A DNA stretch of 64,000 nt, taken from assembly GCF_963676735.1 (NCBI RefSeq), contig NZ_OY781464.1, positions 2,513,001 through 2,577,000 on the forward strand, given 5' to 3'. How positions within the stretch are numbered: position 1 is the first letter of the stretch; each line of letters starts with the position of its first letter. The DNA is from an uncultured Draconibacterium sp. GTDB taxonomy: Bacteria > Bacteroidota > Bacteroidia > Bacteroidales > Prolixibacteraceae. Shown in pieces: positions 42,826 to 51,949 of this stretch. The translations under genes were made by a program, and so were the position numbers. A model generated the notes under the pieces. It had not been told where the DNA came from. It did not search any database and saw only the letters and a program-made list of their open reading frames with translations.

Positions 42826-43670
42826 CCCAAAAGGAGGCACACAAAACGAAATATCTTGATAAAGATTCAAGAAAATATCTAATTGAAATTAGAAAAGAAT
42901 ATGACAAATGGAGAAAAGCAAATGAAAAGCTTAAAGGTCCCTATATTGAAAATTCTAAAGATGATATAAAAATATTAAGGGAAAGAGTAAAACTGTTTTC
43001 AGAGTATAAGGATTTCATTGACCAACAAAAGTATGCAGAAAAGTTTGATTCGAGGTCAAATTTGCATTCAAGTGTATTGGAAGAGTTTATTTATTATATT
43101 TTCAGAGACTTGGTTTATAAATTCTCAAAATCAGCCCTGCTTGGTAAGGCTCACGCTTTTAAGGATATATTCTTTGATTCTGCTAGTTTCACAGAGATGA
43201 TAAACACTCCCAATGCAAGGATTGAAATTAAAGACCATGATTTTGTAATTGGTGTTAATATTGAAACAAACATGCAAGTTTCTGGAAGCAAAAAGGAGCA
43301 AAAAGCTATTTTACAAATCCCTGCCGTTGCCATTGAGTGTAAGACCTATTTGGATAAAACGATGCTTGAAGGTTCATCAACCGCAGCTGAACAATTAAAA
43401 ATGAAAAATCCAAATGGTATTTATATTGTTGTTTCTGAATGGCTAAAGTTGACTTCACAAGTAAATTTAGGAAAATACAAAGTCGACCAAGTTTATGTGC
43501 TAAGGAAACAAAAGAATACAGATAGAGAATTTCGATATCTTGACGACTACGTTAAGAATCCGATTCATGCTGACGTAATTGAACATCTATACAATACTGT
43601 AAGAACTCATCTAACATCAGATTGGGAAAAAGGTGTTGAGTTTGGATTACAAAAAGGATATTTACTTTAA
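42801..43670 (+). CDS. Type II restriction endonuclease, Bpu10I-like
   Basis: 289 residues, overlapping the methyltransferase by 25 bp. A PD-(D/E)xK site is visible: Asp147 in KDHDFVIG and Glu179-x-Lys181 in VAIECKTYLDKTML. From memory the core (IPAVAIECKTYLDKTML ... YIVVSEWLKL ... DQVYVLRKQK) matches the Bpu10I restriction-enzyme family, whose members cut sites related to CCTNAGC. The specificity here is not established. Only one methyltransferase is present, whereas an asymmetric site would usually need two. Confidence 0.85.
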   Translation: MYVHGDNLAQKEAHKTKYLDKDSRKYLIEIRKEYDKWRKANEKLKGPYIENSKDDIKILRERVKLFSEYKDFIDQQKYAEKFDSRSNLHSSVLEEFIYYIFRDLVYKFSKSALLGKAHAFKDIFFDSASFTEMINTPNARIEIKDHDFVIGVNIETNMQVSGSKKEQKAILQIPAVAIECKTYLDKTMLEGSSTAAEQLKMKNPNGIYIVVSEWLKLTSQVNLGKYKVDQVYVLRKQKNTDREFRYLDDYVKNPIHADVIEHLYNTVRTHLTSDWEKGVEFGLQKGYLL

Positions 43671-43689
43671 CATGCCAACCCTTCGCAGT

Positions 43690-43751
43690 CATACACATTG
43701 CCAAGTCGCTCAAAAAAGCCGACACACGTCCAAAACTTGTCAAAGAGTATG
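43690..43751. repeat. ACAT/AAGA-loop hairpin, copy 2 (right side of R-M segment)
   Basis: CATAC-ACAT-TGCCAAGT (43690-43706) faces ACTTGTCA-AAGA-GTATG (43735-43751): five outer pairs, the same ACAT/AAGA internal loop, and eight inner positions with one mismatch. It differs in arm sequence from copy 1 but has the same plan. It begins 20 bp after the endonuclease stop. Confidence 0.7.
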
Positions 43752-43843
43752 CCTGCCCAAACGCTCAAAAAGATTGCCGACCCAAAAAAAACAAAAATTA
43801 GTGCAAGTAATGAACGTAACTGATTGAAAATGAATAAAGCCCA

Positions 43844-43973
43844 GCACCTAACACGCAATATACGTAAGCCGGGGGATGTGGGTGTTTCAAACTTTTGTAC
43901 ATTTACTCAAAATTGTAACGGTTTGATAGGTTCGTGTTTCAAAATCCCGGCCTACGCATATTGCCACCGTTAT
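43844..43973 (+). repeat. attC-like inverted repeat 1
   Basis: The left end ACCTAACAC and the right end ACCGTTAT enclose arms 43855-43873 and 43946-43964, which pair at 17 of 19 positions. The loop contains GGTTTGATAGGTTCG, a version of a motif shared by four of these repeats. Together with hairpin copy 2 it fills the 358-bp gap after the endonuclease. Confidence 0.7.
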
Positions 43974-44028
43974 CATTCAGTTCAAATAAAGAATAAGGAT
44001 AGATGAAAATTAGAGATTGGAATAATAC

Positions 44029-44313
44029 ATGAATAGAAAGAAGAATAAAAAAATGCTAGTTAAGAGAATAAACTTAAAGAGCAATACATATGATTTTATA
44101 ATTAAGGACAAATGTACGGCTTTTAGAATAATAGAAAGCACAAAAAATGAAAAATGCGGAATTAAGTTTACTAAGCCTAATCAGTACAACAAATTAATAT
44201 TTTATATTGGGATTTTTTTTAGAGAAAATAAAAAAGCAATCGTTTTGGCGGTAATAATACTATTATTGACATACCCAATCAAGTATATACTCGACAAATG
44301 GATATGTCCATAG
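44029..44313 (+). CDS. Small single-span membrane protein
   Basis: 94 residues: a basic N-terminal cytoplasmic part of about 60 residues (RKKNKKMLVKR ... KPNQYNKLIF) and one membrane span (AIVLAVIILLLTYPIKYIL). No family recognised. It is the first gene of the second cassette-like segment. Codon use is AT-rich like its neighbours. Confidence 0.55.
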   Translation: MNRKKNKKMLVKRINLKSNTYDFIIKDKCTAFRIIESTKNEKCGIKFTKPNQYNKLIFYIGIFFRENKKAIVLAVIILLLTYPIKYILDKWICP

Positions 44314-44407
44314 TGCAAATTTAATAGAGAAATAAGCTACAAGTAAGTACTTAATAAATGACAAGTCTTTTTCTATTTTATTGTATTTCATAAACTAAAA
44401 TTTAAAA

Positions 44408-44704
44408 TTGTTAGAAAAACTAAATACTGATGGACTTGCTTATTTGGAGTTTAAAGATTTTAAAACAGACCAACTAATATTCATTACCAACAATCCCATG
44501 AAAAGACTTGATAATTGGATAAAAATATTATCATTAGTTGCAGCATTTATAGCACTTTTGGCATCTTTTAGGAATTGCAATAGAGTCAATGAATTAGAAG
44601 ATTCAAAAACATCCATTATCGAATCAAACGCAACAAATGCAAGCAAACAAATGGCACATATAAATAAATATCCAATCAATACGGCTATATTTTCCATTAT
44701 ATAA
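44408..44704 (+). CDS. Small single-span membrane protein, TTG start
   Basis: About 98 residues with one membrane span (IKILSLVAAFIALLASF) and polar ends. The only upstream start is a TTG. The 21 bases before and over it (44389-44409) are identical to those before the ATG of the next gene (44710-44730), which supports a real translation start here. No family recognised. Confidence 0.45.
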   Translation: MLEKLNTDGLAYLEFKDFKTDQLIFITNNPMKRLDNWIKILSLVAAFIALLASFRNCNRVNELEDSKTSIIESNATNASKQMAHINKYPINTAIFSII

Positions 44705-44730
44705 TTAAACATAAACTAAAATTTAAAATT

Positions 44731-44925
44731 ATGAATGAAAACGAATTAAAAGAAAAACGTTTTGATGAATTAGCATCAATTACAAGTTTACTGTTAGAAA
44801 ACAATGCAATACTTATGACTCTATTAAATTTGTATGTAAAAACAAATAATATCAACTTAGATGAGGCAAATAAAATGCTTCAAGATAAACGGCGAGAATC
44901 CTCTGATTTTTTAATCGAGTTGTAA
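44731..44925 (+). CDS. Small helical protein
   Basis: 64 residues, strongly helical and charged (starts MNENELKEKRFDELASITSLL), no membrane span. It shares its 21-bp upstream sequence with the preceding gene. No function recognised; the pair with a membrane protein suggests joint expression. Confidence 0.5.
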   Translation: MNENELKEKRFDELASITSLLLENNAILMTLLNLYVKTNNINLDEANKMLQDKRRESSDFLIEL

Positions 44926-45055
44926 AAGTTGTAAAGTTTTTCGCCTTCTAAAACAAATGCCACTTTACTCTTAACCTCCAAGTCATTTTTGAAAAGGTAT
45001 CTGATATTCTTTGCAAATCTTTTTATTCCCATTGGTTGAAGAATAAAAACCGAAT

Positions 45056-45177
45056 GATAACAACTTGTATATATAATTTGACCTTAGATAAATGAACGGC
45101 CTGTTATAATTCGATTGGTTAATACTTTTGTTAACCATGTATTAGTCAAACTATACATACAAATGACCGTTATGGGC
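45056..45177 (+). repeat. attC-like inverted repeat 2
   Basis: Left end GATAACAAC, right end ACCGTTATGGGC. Arms TTGTATATATA (45065-45075) and TATACATACAA (45152-45162) pair at 10 of 11 positions. An inner hairpin GGTTAA...TTAACC lies at 45117-45136. The following GCAAGGCT is also found after the attI-like site. Confidence 0.65.
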
Positions 45178-45194
45178 AAGGCTAAAAGACAACT

Positions 45195-46592
45195 ATGAAA
45201 CAGACTTTTTTAATCATATTAACACTACTAACCCTTCAATTGGAATCTCAGGAAATAAGACCTGAAATTAACAGTCTTGCTAAGAAAATTGCAAAATATA
45301 ACCAACTTGAATCTGAACATGTTGGAATCGCAGGTGAAACTACTGTTCAGTATATGAACTTTATCGAACTAAGAGACAAGGCAACTTCAGCTGAATTACT
45401 AAAACTTTTAAAACATGAAAATTCGGTAGTTAAAGGTTATTCAAGTTGGGCATTGGCAGATAGAATGTATCCCAGATTAACAGATATTTTAGCTGATTTT
45501 TTGGAAAAAGGAGACTCGGCAACAACTCAACATGGTTGTATTGTTTCGGAAGACGACCTTGCGAGTGAATTTTATAGTAGAGTATTCTATCAGCATTTTC
45601 ACAATAAATTAACCGAAACAGATAGTTTGTTTTTTCAGTCTCAAATTCAGCAACTTGATAGTGTGATACTTTATGCAGGCAAAGATGGTTACTTGCTAAA
45701 TAAAGCTCTATCGAATAATAACGGCAATCCCAATAATTATGAAAGAATAAAGGAGTTAGCAGTAAATAATAACAGCAAATACTCTCTTGTCGCCCTATCC
45801 AAATATCGGAATCAAAATGACATTTCGTTTTTTATGGAGCAAGGTAAAAACTCATTTCTTGCAATATCTGTTTTTCCAGATAATAAATTTTGGGATTTTC
45901 TCTTAGGTTATAGATTTAATGAAAAATCATTAGATTATTTTTTAGCAGTTTCTAGTTATAAAAATGATTCTGCCACAGATTTATTAAATGAGTTTTACAG
46001 GAGTTGCAACAATACTCAGATAAATAATTTGGATGAAGCATTAATTAAGAATTATTGTATTCCTTATCAAGACTTAATCTTGAAAATTTGGGAAAACTAC
46101 AAAACAATCGATTATACAATAACTCAAAATTTAATAACAGATTGTCCCGAAAAAGCTTCCTTAAGTTTTGCAAAAGGACTTCTAAAAGAGGGTAAATATA
46201 ATTTTCTTGAACTTGATTACAATTATGGTACTAAAGACTCAATTTTGCCATTGATGTTTGACAATATTGTAACTTTTAAACCAAGTTTATTAAATGATAT
46301 TTGCATTAAAAATATTGAGAATTCAGACTTTATGGAGTTAGCTACGATATTAAACATTGTTGAAGCGAATCAAATTGATGAAACAATTCCAGGGATATTA
46401 GATAGACTTAGTAAAAAGAATTATCCATTTGAAATTTTTCATTTGACAGAAACACTGTTATCTTTTGATAATAGCGATGCAAATATACAACTTGTTAAGA
46501 TTCTTGAAACTAATAGAAATGATTGGGATAGAGGTAATTGGTCAGGACATTTTAGAGAATTATTTAAAGAAAAGAATATAGAAATTGAATAA
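45195..46592 (+). CDS. Secreted HEAT-like helical-repeat protein
   Basis: 465 residues with a signal peptide (KQTFLIILTLLTLQLESQ). An early HEAT-like pair follows (LRDKATSAELLKLLKHENSVVKGYSSWALADRM), then a long helical region without known motifs. Probably periplasmic. The gene alone fills the third segment, with its stop 7 bp before the next inverted repeat. Function unknown. Confidence 0.6.
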   Translation: MKQTFLIILTLLTLQLESQEIRPEINSLAKKIAKYNQLESEHVGIAGETTVQYMNFIELRDKATSAELLKLLKHENSVVKGYSSWALADRMYPRLTDILADFLEKGDSATTQHGCIVSEDDLASEFYSRVFYQHFHNKLTETDSLFFQSQIQQLDSVILYAGKDGYLLNKALSNNNGNPNNYERIKELAVNNNSKYSLVALSKYRNQNDISFFMEQGKNSFLAISVFPDNKFWDFLLGYRFNEKSLDYFLAVSSYKNDSATDLLNEFYRSCNNTQINNLDEALIKNYCIPYQDLILKIWENYKTIDYTITQNLITDCPEKASLSFAKGLLKEGKYNFLELDYNYGTKDSILPLMFDNIVTFKPSLLNDICIKNIENSDFMELATILNIVEANQIDETIPGILDRLSKKNYPFEIFHLTETLLSFDNSDANIQLVKILETNRNDWDRGNWSGHFRELFKEKNIEIE

Positions 46593-46598
46593 AGCCCA

Positions 46599-46731
46599 GC
46601 CCATAACAATGTATAAAAATAATAGCCGAGACAGTAGTAAATTCAAGGGTTGTAGCCCGCTTCAATTTACTTGTAACTTGACAGGAAAGTGCCACGCAGT
46701 CGGCTACTATTCTTATACTTACCGTTGTGCA
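46599..46731 (+). repeat. attC-like inverted repeat 3
   Basis: Left end GCCCATAACA, right end ACCGTTGTGC. ATAATAGCCGAGAC (46619-46632) faces GTCGGCTACTAT (46699-46710), pairing with one extra G and one mismatch; an unpaired extra base is a hallmark of attC strands. The loop holds TTGACAGGAAAGTGC, shared with repeat 5. Confidence 0.75.
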
Positions 46732-46794
46732 TAATTTTTTGGAGACATTTATGGAATTTACTAAACTTTTGCACCCTGATAGAAAACAAATATT

Positions 46795-48672
46795 ATGAAA
46801 ACAATAAACATTTTACTTTTAAGTCTGATTTTCAGCAATGTATTCTCACAAGAGGTTTTAGAAAAAGAAGTTAAAACCGAAGTAGATGAAGTAACTGTTT
46901 TCCTTGATGGAGCACAAGTCGTTCGAAAAAAAACAGTTGATTTGACAAAAGGCAAGTCGATTATCAAATTTGTTAATTTATCCCCTTTCATTGATGCCAA
47001 AAGTGTTCAAGTAAAAGCCGAGGGAGAATTGACTGTATTATCCGTAAATCATCAGCAAAACTATTTGGATAAAATGGAAAAATCAGCTGAATTGACTGAT
47101 TTAGAAAAACGGCTTGAAACAATTGAGGATAAAATTAAATTAGAAAGCACCTATTTATCTATCATCAAGGATGAACTTTCATTTTTACAGGAGAACCGAG
47201 ATATAGGTGGCAAAAATGAACAGATTAGTGTTGTAAATCTTCAGCAAGCATCTGATTTTTATAGCAATAAACTGACTGCTTTAAAATTGAAAGAAATCGA
47301 GAGAAACAAAACCCTCAAGACTTTAAATGAACAAAAAAATGATTTGAAAAATCAAATTAAAACATTGACAAGTAAGAAAGAATATCCAACAGGAGAGATT
47401 TTAGTTAAGGTGGATGCGAGAAATGCAAATAAGTTTTCATTGGAATTAACATATTTAGTAGGAAATGCAGGTTGGTTTCCTTCATATGACATTCGAGCCA
47501 AAAATATAAATGAACCTGTTCAACTGATTTATAAAGCAAATGTTAAACAAGATACAAAAGTTGATTGGTCGAATGTAAAACTAAAATTTTCTTCTGCTGA
47601 CCCAAATGTGTCAGGAGTAGCACCTGAATTACAAACATATTTTTTAAATTATAACACTTTACCACCAACGTATAAACTGACAACAAATAGCGTCCGAGGA
47701 AAAGTAGTTGATAGCAATGGAGAACCTTTACCAGGAGCAAATGTAGTTGTTGAAGGGACAACAATAGGCACAGTAACCGATTTAGATGGAAATTATTCAA
47801 TAACAATTCCTAACAATTCAAGTCAATTAACATATTCTTTCATTGGTTTTAATTCAAAGACCTTACCAATTTCGAACTCTGTGATGAATATTGCACTCGA
47901 AGAGGATTTGATGCAATTAGAAGAGGTCGTGGTAGTTGGCTATGGTTCAAGGAAAAAAGTTTCCGATGCCTTACAAGGTCGAGTAGCAGGTGTTAACGTA
48001 GACAATTCTATTAAAATTAGAGGCACAAGTAGTTTAGCAATACCAACAGCACAGGTTGAGAATCAAACGACGGTTGATTTTGAAATCAATACACCTTACT
48101 CGATTAAGTCTGATAATAAAAATTACACGGTTGATATGGAATTCTATGAATTACCTGCATTTTATCAATACTATAGTGTACCAAAAGTTGACAAAGATGC
48201 TTTCTTGATTGCAAACATTATTGATTGGGAAAAATACAATTTATTGGAAGGTGAAGCCAATGTTTTCTTCGAGGAAACATATGTAGGAAAAACACTTATG
48301 GATGTTCGGTATGCATCTGACACATTAGAAATATCATTAGGTCGTGATAAAAAGGTAAATGTAAATCGAGAAAAAATAAAGGATTTTACTGATAAGCAAT
48401 TTATTGGAAACAAAAAAGAAGAAACACGTGCGTGGAAAACAACAGTTAAAAACAATAAAAACCAAGCGATTAATATGATTATCCTTGACCAAGTACCTGT
48501 TTCGACAATTGAGGAAATCGAAGTTAATGTTCAGAATATTTCTGGAGCAAAACAAAACTCAGAGACTGGGGAAATTAAATGGGAGTTTGAATTAAAACCC
48601 AATGATAAAAAGGAATTTGATTTAAAATACACAGTGAAATACCCAAAATATAGAAATTTGATAGTGGAATAA
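46795..48672 (+). CDS. DUF4139/MuiA-type exported protein with inserted carboxypeptidase-like and plug-like segment
   Basis: 625 residues with a signal peptide (residues 1-19). An N-terminal DUF4140-like domain is followed by a coiled coil (about 95-200) and the start of a DUF4139 region (LELTYLVGNAGWFPSYDIRA). At about 300-375 there is a CarboxypepD_reg-like domain (VRGKVVDSNGEPLPGANVVV), then LEEVVVVGYGSRKK and GRVAGVNV, as at the start of SusC/TonB-dependent receptors. DUF4139 then resumes (VDFEINTPYSIKSDNKNYTVDMEFYE). No receptor barrel follows. Function unknown; related proteins are called mucoidy inhibitor A. Confidence 0.8.
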   Translation: MKTINILLLSLIFSNVFSQEVLEKEVKTEVDEVTVFLDGAQVVRKKTVDLTKGKSIIKFVNLSPFIDAKSVQVKAEGELTVLSVNHQQNYLDKMEKSAELTDLEKRLETIEDKIKLESTYLSIIKDELSFLQENRDIGGKNEQISVVNLQQASDFYSNKLTALKLKEIERNKTLKTLNEQKNDLKNQIKTLTSKKEYPTGEILVKVDARNANKFSLELTYLVGNAGWFPSYDIRAKNINEPVQLIYKANVKQDTKVDWSNVKLKFSSADPNVSGVAPELQTYFLNYNTLPPTYKLTTNSVRGKVVDSNGEPLPGANVVVEGTTIGTVTDLDGNYSITIPNNSSQLTYSFIGFNSKTLPISNSVMNIALEEDLMQLEEVVVVGYGSRKKVSDALQGRVAGVNVDNSIKIRGTSSLAIPTAQVENQTTVDFEINTPYSIKSDNKNYTVDMEFYELPAFYQYYSVPKVDKDAFLIANIIDWEKYNLLEGEANVFFEETYVGKTLMDVRYASDTLEISLGRDKKVNVNREKIKDFTDKQFIGNKKEETRAWKTTVKNNKNQAINMIILDQVPVSTIEEIEVNVQNISGAKQNSETGEIKWEFELKPNDKKEFDLKYTVKYPKYRNLIVE

Positions 48673-48676
48673 AACT

Positions 48677-48813
48677 ATGCACAACACGCGGTATAAAACA
48701 TTGGGGTTTAAGTGGTTATTTAAACTTAGTGCCACGCATTACGTTCGGTGTAACTGGACAGGGAAGTATCCCGCAATCCCCAACGGTTTCATACCGCCAA
48801 CCGTTGTGTGCCA
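48677..48813 (+). repeat. attC-like inverted repeat 4
   Basis: Left end GCACAACAC, right end ACCGTTGTGTGC. GCGGTAT (48688-48694) pairs with ATACCGC and TTGGGG (48701-48706) with CCCCAA (48778-48783), with unpaired bases between. The loop holds CTGGACAGGGAAGT, related to the motif in repeats 1, 3 and 5. Confidence 0.75.
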
Positions 48814-48879
48814 TGCTAAAAAAAAGACAGACCGTGCATAAATTGAATGAAATAACAAATCGAAAAAGCCAACGCACAT

Positions 48880-48937
48880 TTGGCACATTTGCAAGCTCCG
48901 ACACACATGCAGATGCTTCAGCTTGCAAAAGAGCCAA
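48880..48937. repeat. ACAT/AAGA-loop hairpin, copy 3 (left side of Hsp70 segment)
   Basis: TTGGC-ACAT-TTGCAAGCT (48880-48897) and AGCTTGCAA-AAGA-GCCAA (48920-48937) are identical in both arms to copy 1; only the end loop differs. It is preceded by GCCAACGCAC and lies 50 bp before the J-like gene. Confidence 0.8.
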
Positions 48938-48987
48938 ATTCTTGCCAACGCTCAACCGACAATATTGAATAACGATAATAAAGGAAT

Positions 48988-50901
48988 ATGCTCTACATAA
49001 ATCCAATTGAAATACTTGAATTAAAGAATGAGGATGTTAATTCGATAAATTCAAATTCAATAAGAAAAGCAAAGAGAAAATTATTTGCAGAAATTGATTT
49101 ATCCGATGATGGGTCGTATGACTATTACGAACAAAAACTCACAAAATCAGACTGTGAAAGAGCGATTTACGAACTGGAAGATTCAAATAAATTTGAATTT
49201 TATTTTCATTTAGCATCGAATCATTCACTAAATAGTTTTTTGGCAAATGGTAATTATGACTTTTTAAAGAAAACCAAACAAGAAAGTATATACAAACTCC
49301 CTGAGTTCATAAATTTTATCAGCCCATATTTTACAAAAAAGGTAGACGTACTTTTGCTAAAAGCATTTCAAAATAATGATTTAGAATTGTTTGCATCAAC
49401 AATTAGAATTGATTATCTCATTGCTAAGCAAGACTTTAATACTGCATACAGAAGTTTAAGTAATGAAATAGAACAACGAATTATTGAAACAGATAGACTT
49501 ACAGCACAAATAAAAGAAGGCGAGTCAACATACTATCCATGGACCATTGAAAATATTATTAATGACATTGCCGACGAATTCCCAATTGAATTCTTAAACA
49601 AACTACCACTATATTTCCAAAGCCAAATAAATAAAATAGCTGCTTCAATAAATTATTTACAACTCAATGTTTGGAATGAATTTGACACCACATTAGTGTC
49701 CTTAAAATTGTTAGAACATTTACTTTCACTGAATATCGAAAGCGTAAAAAAGCCGACTTTTGAAAAAAACTATGAAATCGTAAAAAGGGAGCATGAGAGA
49801 AAGCAAGAACAGAAAAATTTTCAAAAGCATATTGATAAACTATATTCTCTAATAAATTCTTTCGAAAAAAAGGAAAAAACGATTGCTAATGCAAGAGAAC
49901 TTATTTTTCAATCTAAACCTTACTTATTTAATGTAAAAGCAATCTTTCGGGGAAATGACAGCACATATTTAAGTTTATCTACTCGTGTAGCTTCTCTTGC
50001 TCAAACTTTCATAATCGAAGATGTTAATAGCCAACAATCTACGAATAATGCAATTGGGAATTGGGGTTTATTTACCTATAAAAATGTATTAAAAAAGGCA
50101 TGGGAGGCAACACAACTGATTGGTTCCCTAGAGATGCAAGATGATTTTATCGCAAATCGTTACAATCCAAATAAAGAGACATTAAAAGAAATCTGCGACA
50201 AATTCAGCGTTGCAACCCCGCAATCATTTTTTGGGAAATTACCACAATGCAACTTTGTGATAAAAAATGGTATTATTACTCATACAGATAAAGATTCCAC
50301 TCCGCTGAAAATAACAAATCCCTTTATTAAGGGCGATGTAAGATATGTTGGACTTAATTTGGAAATTGAACCATTCGACAATCAGAATTTAAAGTTTAAT
50401 CTAAAATATGTACAACCCAATGGGAATGTAAAAAAGGGGACTTCTTCTCCTGAAGGATTTACATTCACTATTGACAGAACAATTCGTTCATTCTCGGGAA
50501 ATATCAATTTATCAGGTTGGGGCAATAGTGAGAAAAGCACATACGAGGTTGGAACGCATCACATCGAAGTGTGGATTGATAACTGCATGATTTATAGAAA
50601 ATCCTTTGAAGTAGATTGGTCGCAAGAAGAAAAAATTGCAAATGCAAAACGGGAACAAGAAAAACGGGAACAGCAAAAAATAGAAGCAGAAAAGAGAAAA
50701 GAACAAGCAAGGATTAATGAACAAAAAGCCAAAGAAAAGAAAGTTAGGAATATCTGCTTGTGGATAATGGGCATTTTCATTGGTTTGGCAGTAGTTTTTT
50801 CAGCTTGGGGGACTGAAGGATTGGAAACCGTTGGAATTATTGCAGGAATATTTGCCGTACTATTTGGAATAGGTTGGATTAGAGCACTTTTAGATAATTA
50901 G
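48988..50901 (+). CDS. J-like / coiled-coil membrane protein of the Hsp70 module
   Basis: 637 residues, no signal peptide. The N-terminus (YINPIEILELKNEDVNSI ... IRKAKRKLFAEIDLSDDG) has the helix plan of a degenerate J domain but lacks the HPD triplet. A long helical middle and a beta-rich segment (KGDVRYVGLNLEIEPFDN) follow, then a charged coiled coil (about 550-590) and two membrane spans at the C-terminus. It starts a five-gene run ending in Hsp70 and TerB-like genes with 2-30 bp gaps. I infer a membrane-anchored partner or substrate recruiter for the Hsp70. Confidence 0.55.
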   Translation: MLYINPIEILELKNEDVNSINSNSIRKAKRKLFAEIDLSDDGSYDYYEQKLTKSDCERAIYELEDSNKFEFYFHLASNHSLNSFLANGNYDFLKKTKQESIYKLPEFINFISPYFTKKVDVLLLKAFQNNDLELFASTIRIDYLIAKQDFNTAYRSLSNEIEQRIIETDRLTAQIKEGESTYYPWTIENIINDIADEFPIEFLNKLPLYFQSQINKIAASINYLQLNVWNEFDTTLVSLKLLEHLLSLNIESVKKPTFEKNYEIVKREHERKQEQKNFQKHIDKLYSLINSFEKKEKTIANARELIFQSKPYLFNVKAIFRGNDSTYLSLSTRVASLAQTFIIEDVNSQQSTNNAIGNWGLFTYKNVLKKAWEATQLIGSLEMQDDFIANRYNPNKETLKEICDKFSVATPQSFFGKLPQCNFVIKNGIITHTDKDSTPLKITNPFIKGDVRYVGLNLEIEPFDNQNLKFNLKYVQPNGNVKKGTSSPEGFTFTIDRTIRSFSGNINLSGWGNSEKSTYEVGTHHIEVWIDNCMIYRKSFEVDWSQEEKIANAKREQEKREQQKIEAEKRKEQARINEQKAKEKKVRNICLWIMGIFIGLAVVFSAWGTEGLETVGIIAGIFAVLFGIGWIRALLDN

Positions 50902-50903
50902 AC

Positions 50904-51548
50904 ATGAGTAAAACAAGTATAAATTGGATAATCGCAACTTGCATTGTTGCTATTGGTGTAACAATTTACATTGTTAATGGAGTTATTAATGAAACATCAA
51001 GTAGCTATACTGCCAATTCAAGCAATAGTTCAAACCAATCAAGAAATTCGTACAGTTCAAATAACGACTATTCATATTCCAAACCAAATACTGTCAAGTC
51101 AAGCGCTTATAAAGGAAATCAACTTACAAATGGAAGCTCCCCATTTGATGGGTGTTTTGGAAGTGGTGTTTACAGTGGTAATGCTACATTAACAATTAAA
51201 AATGGTTCAAGTTCTGATGCAATTGTTTGCCTATACAGTGTATCACATGGTAGAACTATCAGGAATGAATATGTTCAAAAAAACTCAAGTTTTAGAATGG
51301 ACAAAATTGCTCAAGGATATTACAAAATAAGAGTGTTCTATGGCAATGATTGGAATCCTACACTTACTAATTCGTGTGGCACAAAAGGGAATTTTGAATC
51401 TAATGTAAGCTTTTCAGAATTTGATGGGCAACAATATTTTGAAGATAGCTATGATGGCTATACTATGGCAACCGTTACGCTTTATGCCGTTGCAAATGGA
51501 AATGCTTCAACTTCAAGAATAAATCAATCAGATTTCTTTAGTAACTAA
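50904..51548 (+). CDS. Anchored or exported protein with Ser/Asn-rich linker
   Basis: 214 residues. One N-terminal membrane segment (INWIIATCIVAIGVTIYIV) is followed by a 60-residue linker rich in Ser, Asn and Tyr, then a compact beta-type domain with three cysteines (GCFGSGVYSGNATLTIKNGS ... TNSCGTKGNF). It starts 2 bp after the preceding stop. Not a known family to me. The position inside the Hsp70 module suggests it is a client or envelope-side component. Confidence 0.5.
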   Translation: MSKTSINWIIATCIVAIGVTIYIVNGVINETSSSYTANSSNSSNQSRNSYSSNNDYSYSKPNTVKSSAYKGNQLTNGSSPFDGCFGSGVYSGNATLTIKNGSSSDAIVCLYSVSHGRTIRNEYVQKNSSFRMDKIAQGYYKIRVFYGNDWNPTLTNSCGTKGNFESNVSFSEFDGQQYFEDSYDGYTMATVTLYAVANGNASTSRINQSDFFSN

Positions 51549-51568
51549 TTCTTTAATTCGTTAAAACT

Positions 51569-51919
51569 ATGAACAATTCTATATCGGTATCAAAAAAGTA
51601 CATTGAAATACTTGACCAAGTTTTTGAAATTGAAAAAAAGCTTGATTCCATTAGTGAGCCAAACTCAATAGGAAGGAACGTTAATCGCCTGAAAGAATAT
51701 TTTGAATACCTGATGCCTGATGGGGGTTTAATTTATCAAAATCCAATTGGTGAAAAGTTTAACGAGACTCGAACCGACCTCGAAGCAAGTATTGCGGGTA
51801 ACTCCGCAGAGAATCTTGTGGTTACAGAAGTAATAAAACCAATTATTCGATTACGAACAAACACAGGTGTAACTACGATTGTAAGAAAAGGAGTGGTTGT
51901 AGTTGAATCAAAGAATTAA
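51569..51919 (+). CDS. GrpE-like small protein of the Hsp70 module
   Basis: 116 residues: a helical N-terminal half, then a beta-rich end (VVTEVIKPIIRLRTNTGVT followed by TIVRKGVVVVES). That end resembles the beta wing of the nucleotide exchange factor GrpE, which also finishes with a GxVLRPAxVxV-type strand. It lies 30 bp before the Hsp70 gene, where GrpE is often encoded. The similarity is weak, so exchange-factor function is an inference. Confidence 0.45.
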   Translation: MNNSISVSKKYIEILDQVFEIEKKLDSISEPNSIGRNVNRLKEYFEYLMPDGGLIYQNPIGEKFNETRTDLEASIAGNSAENLVVTEVIKPIIRLRTNTGVTTIVRKGVVVVESKN

Positions 51920-51949
51920 AACTGGACTAAGACTTTAAAAAATATTATT

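Noticed and set aside
44440..44712. 90-codon reverse-strand frame in the small-gene segment
   Set aside because: It mirrors the membrane span of the + strand gene, and every other gene in the array is on the + strand.
44945..45055. Reverse-strand peptide fragment reading like FILQPMGIKRFAKNIRYLF
   Set aside because: It reads like coding sequence but has no start, continues as antisense of the 64-residue gene, and matches no family I recognise; a gene remnant is possible but unsupported.
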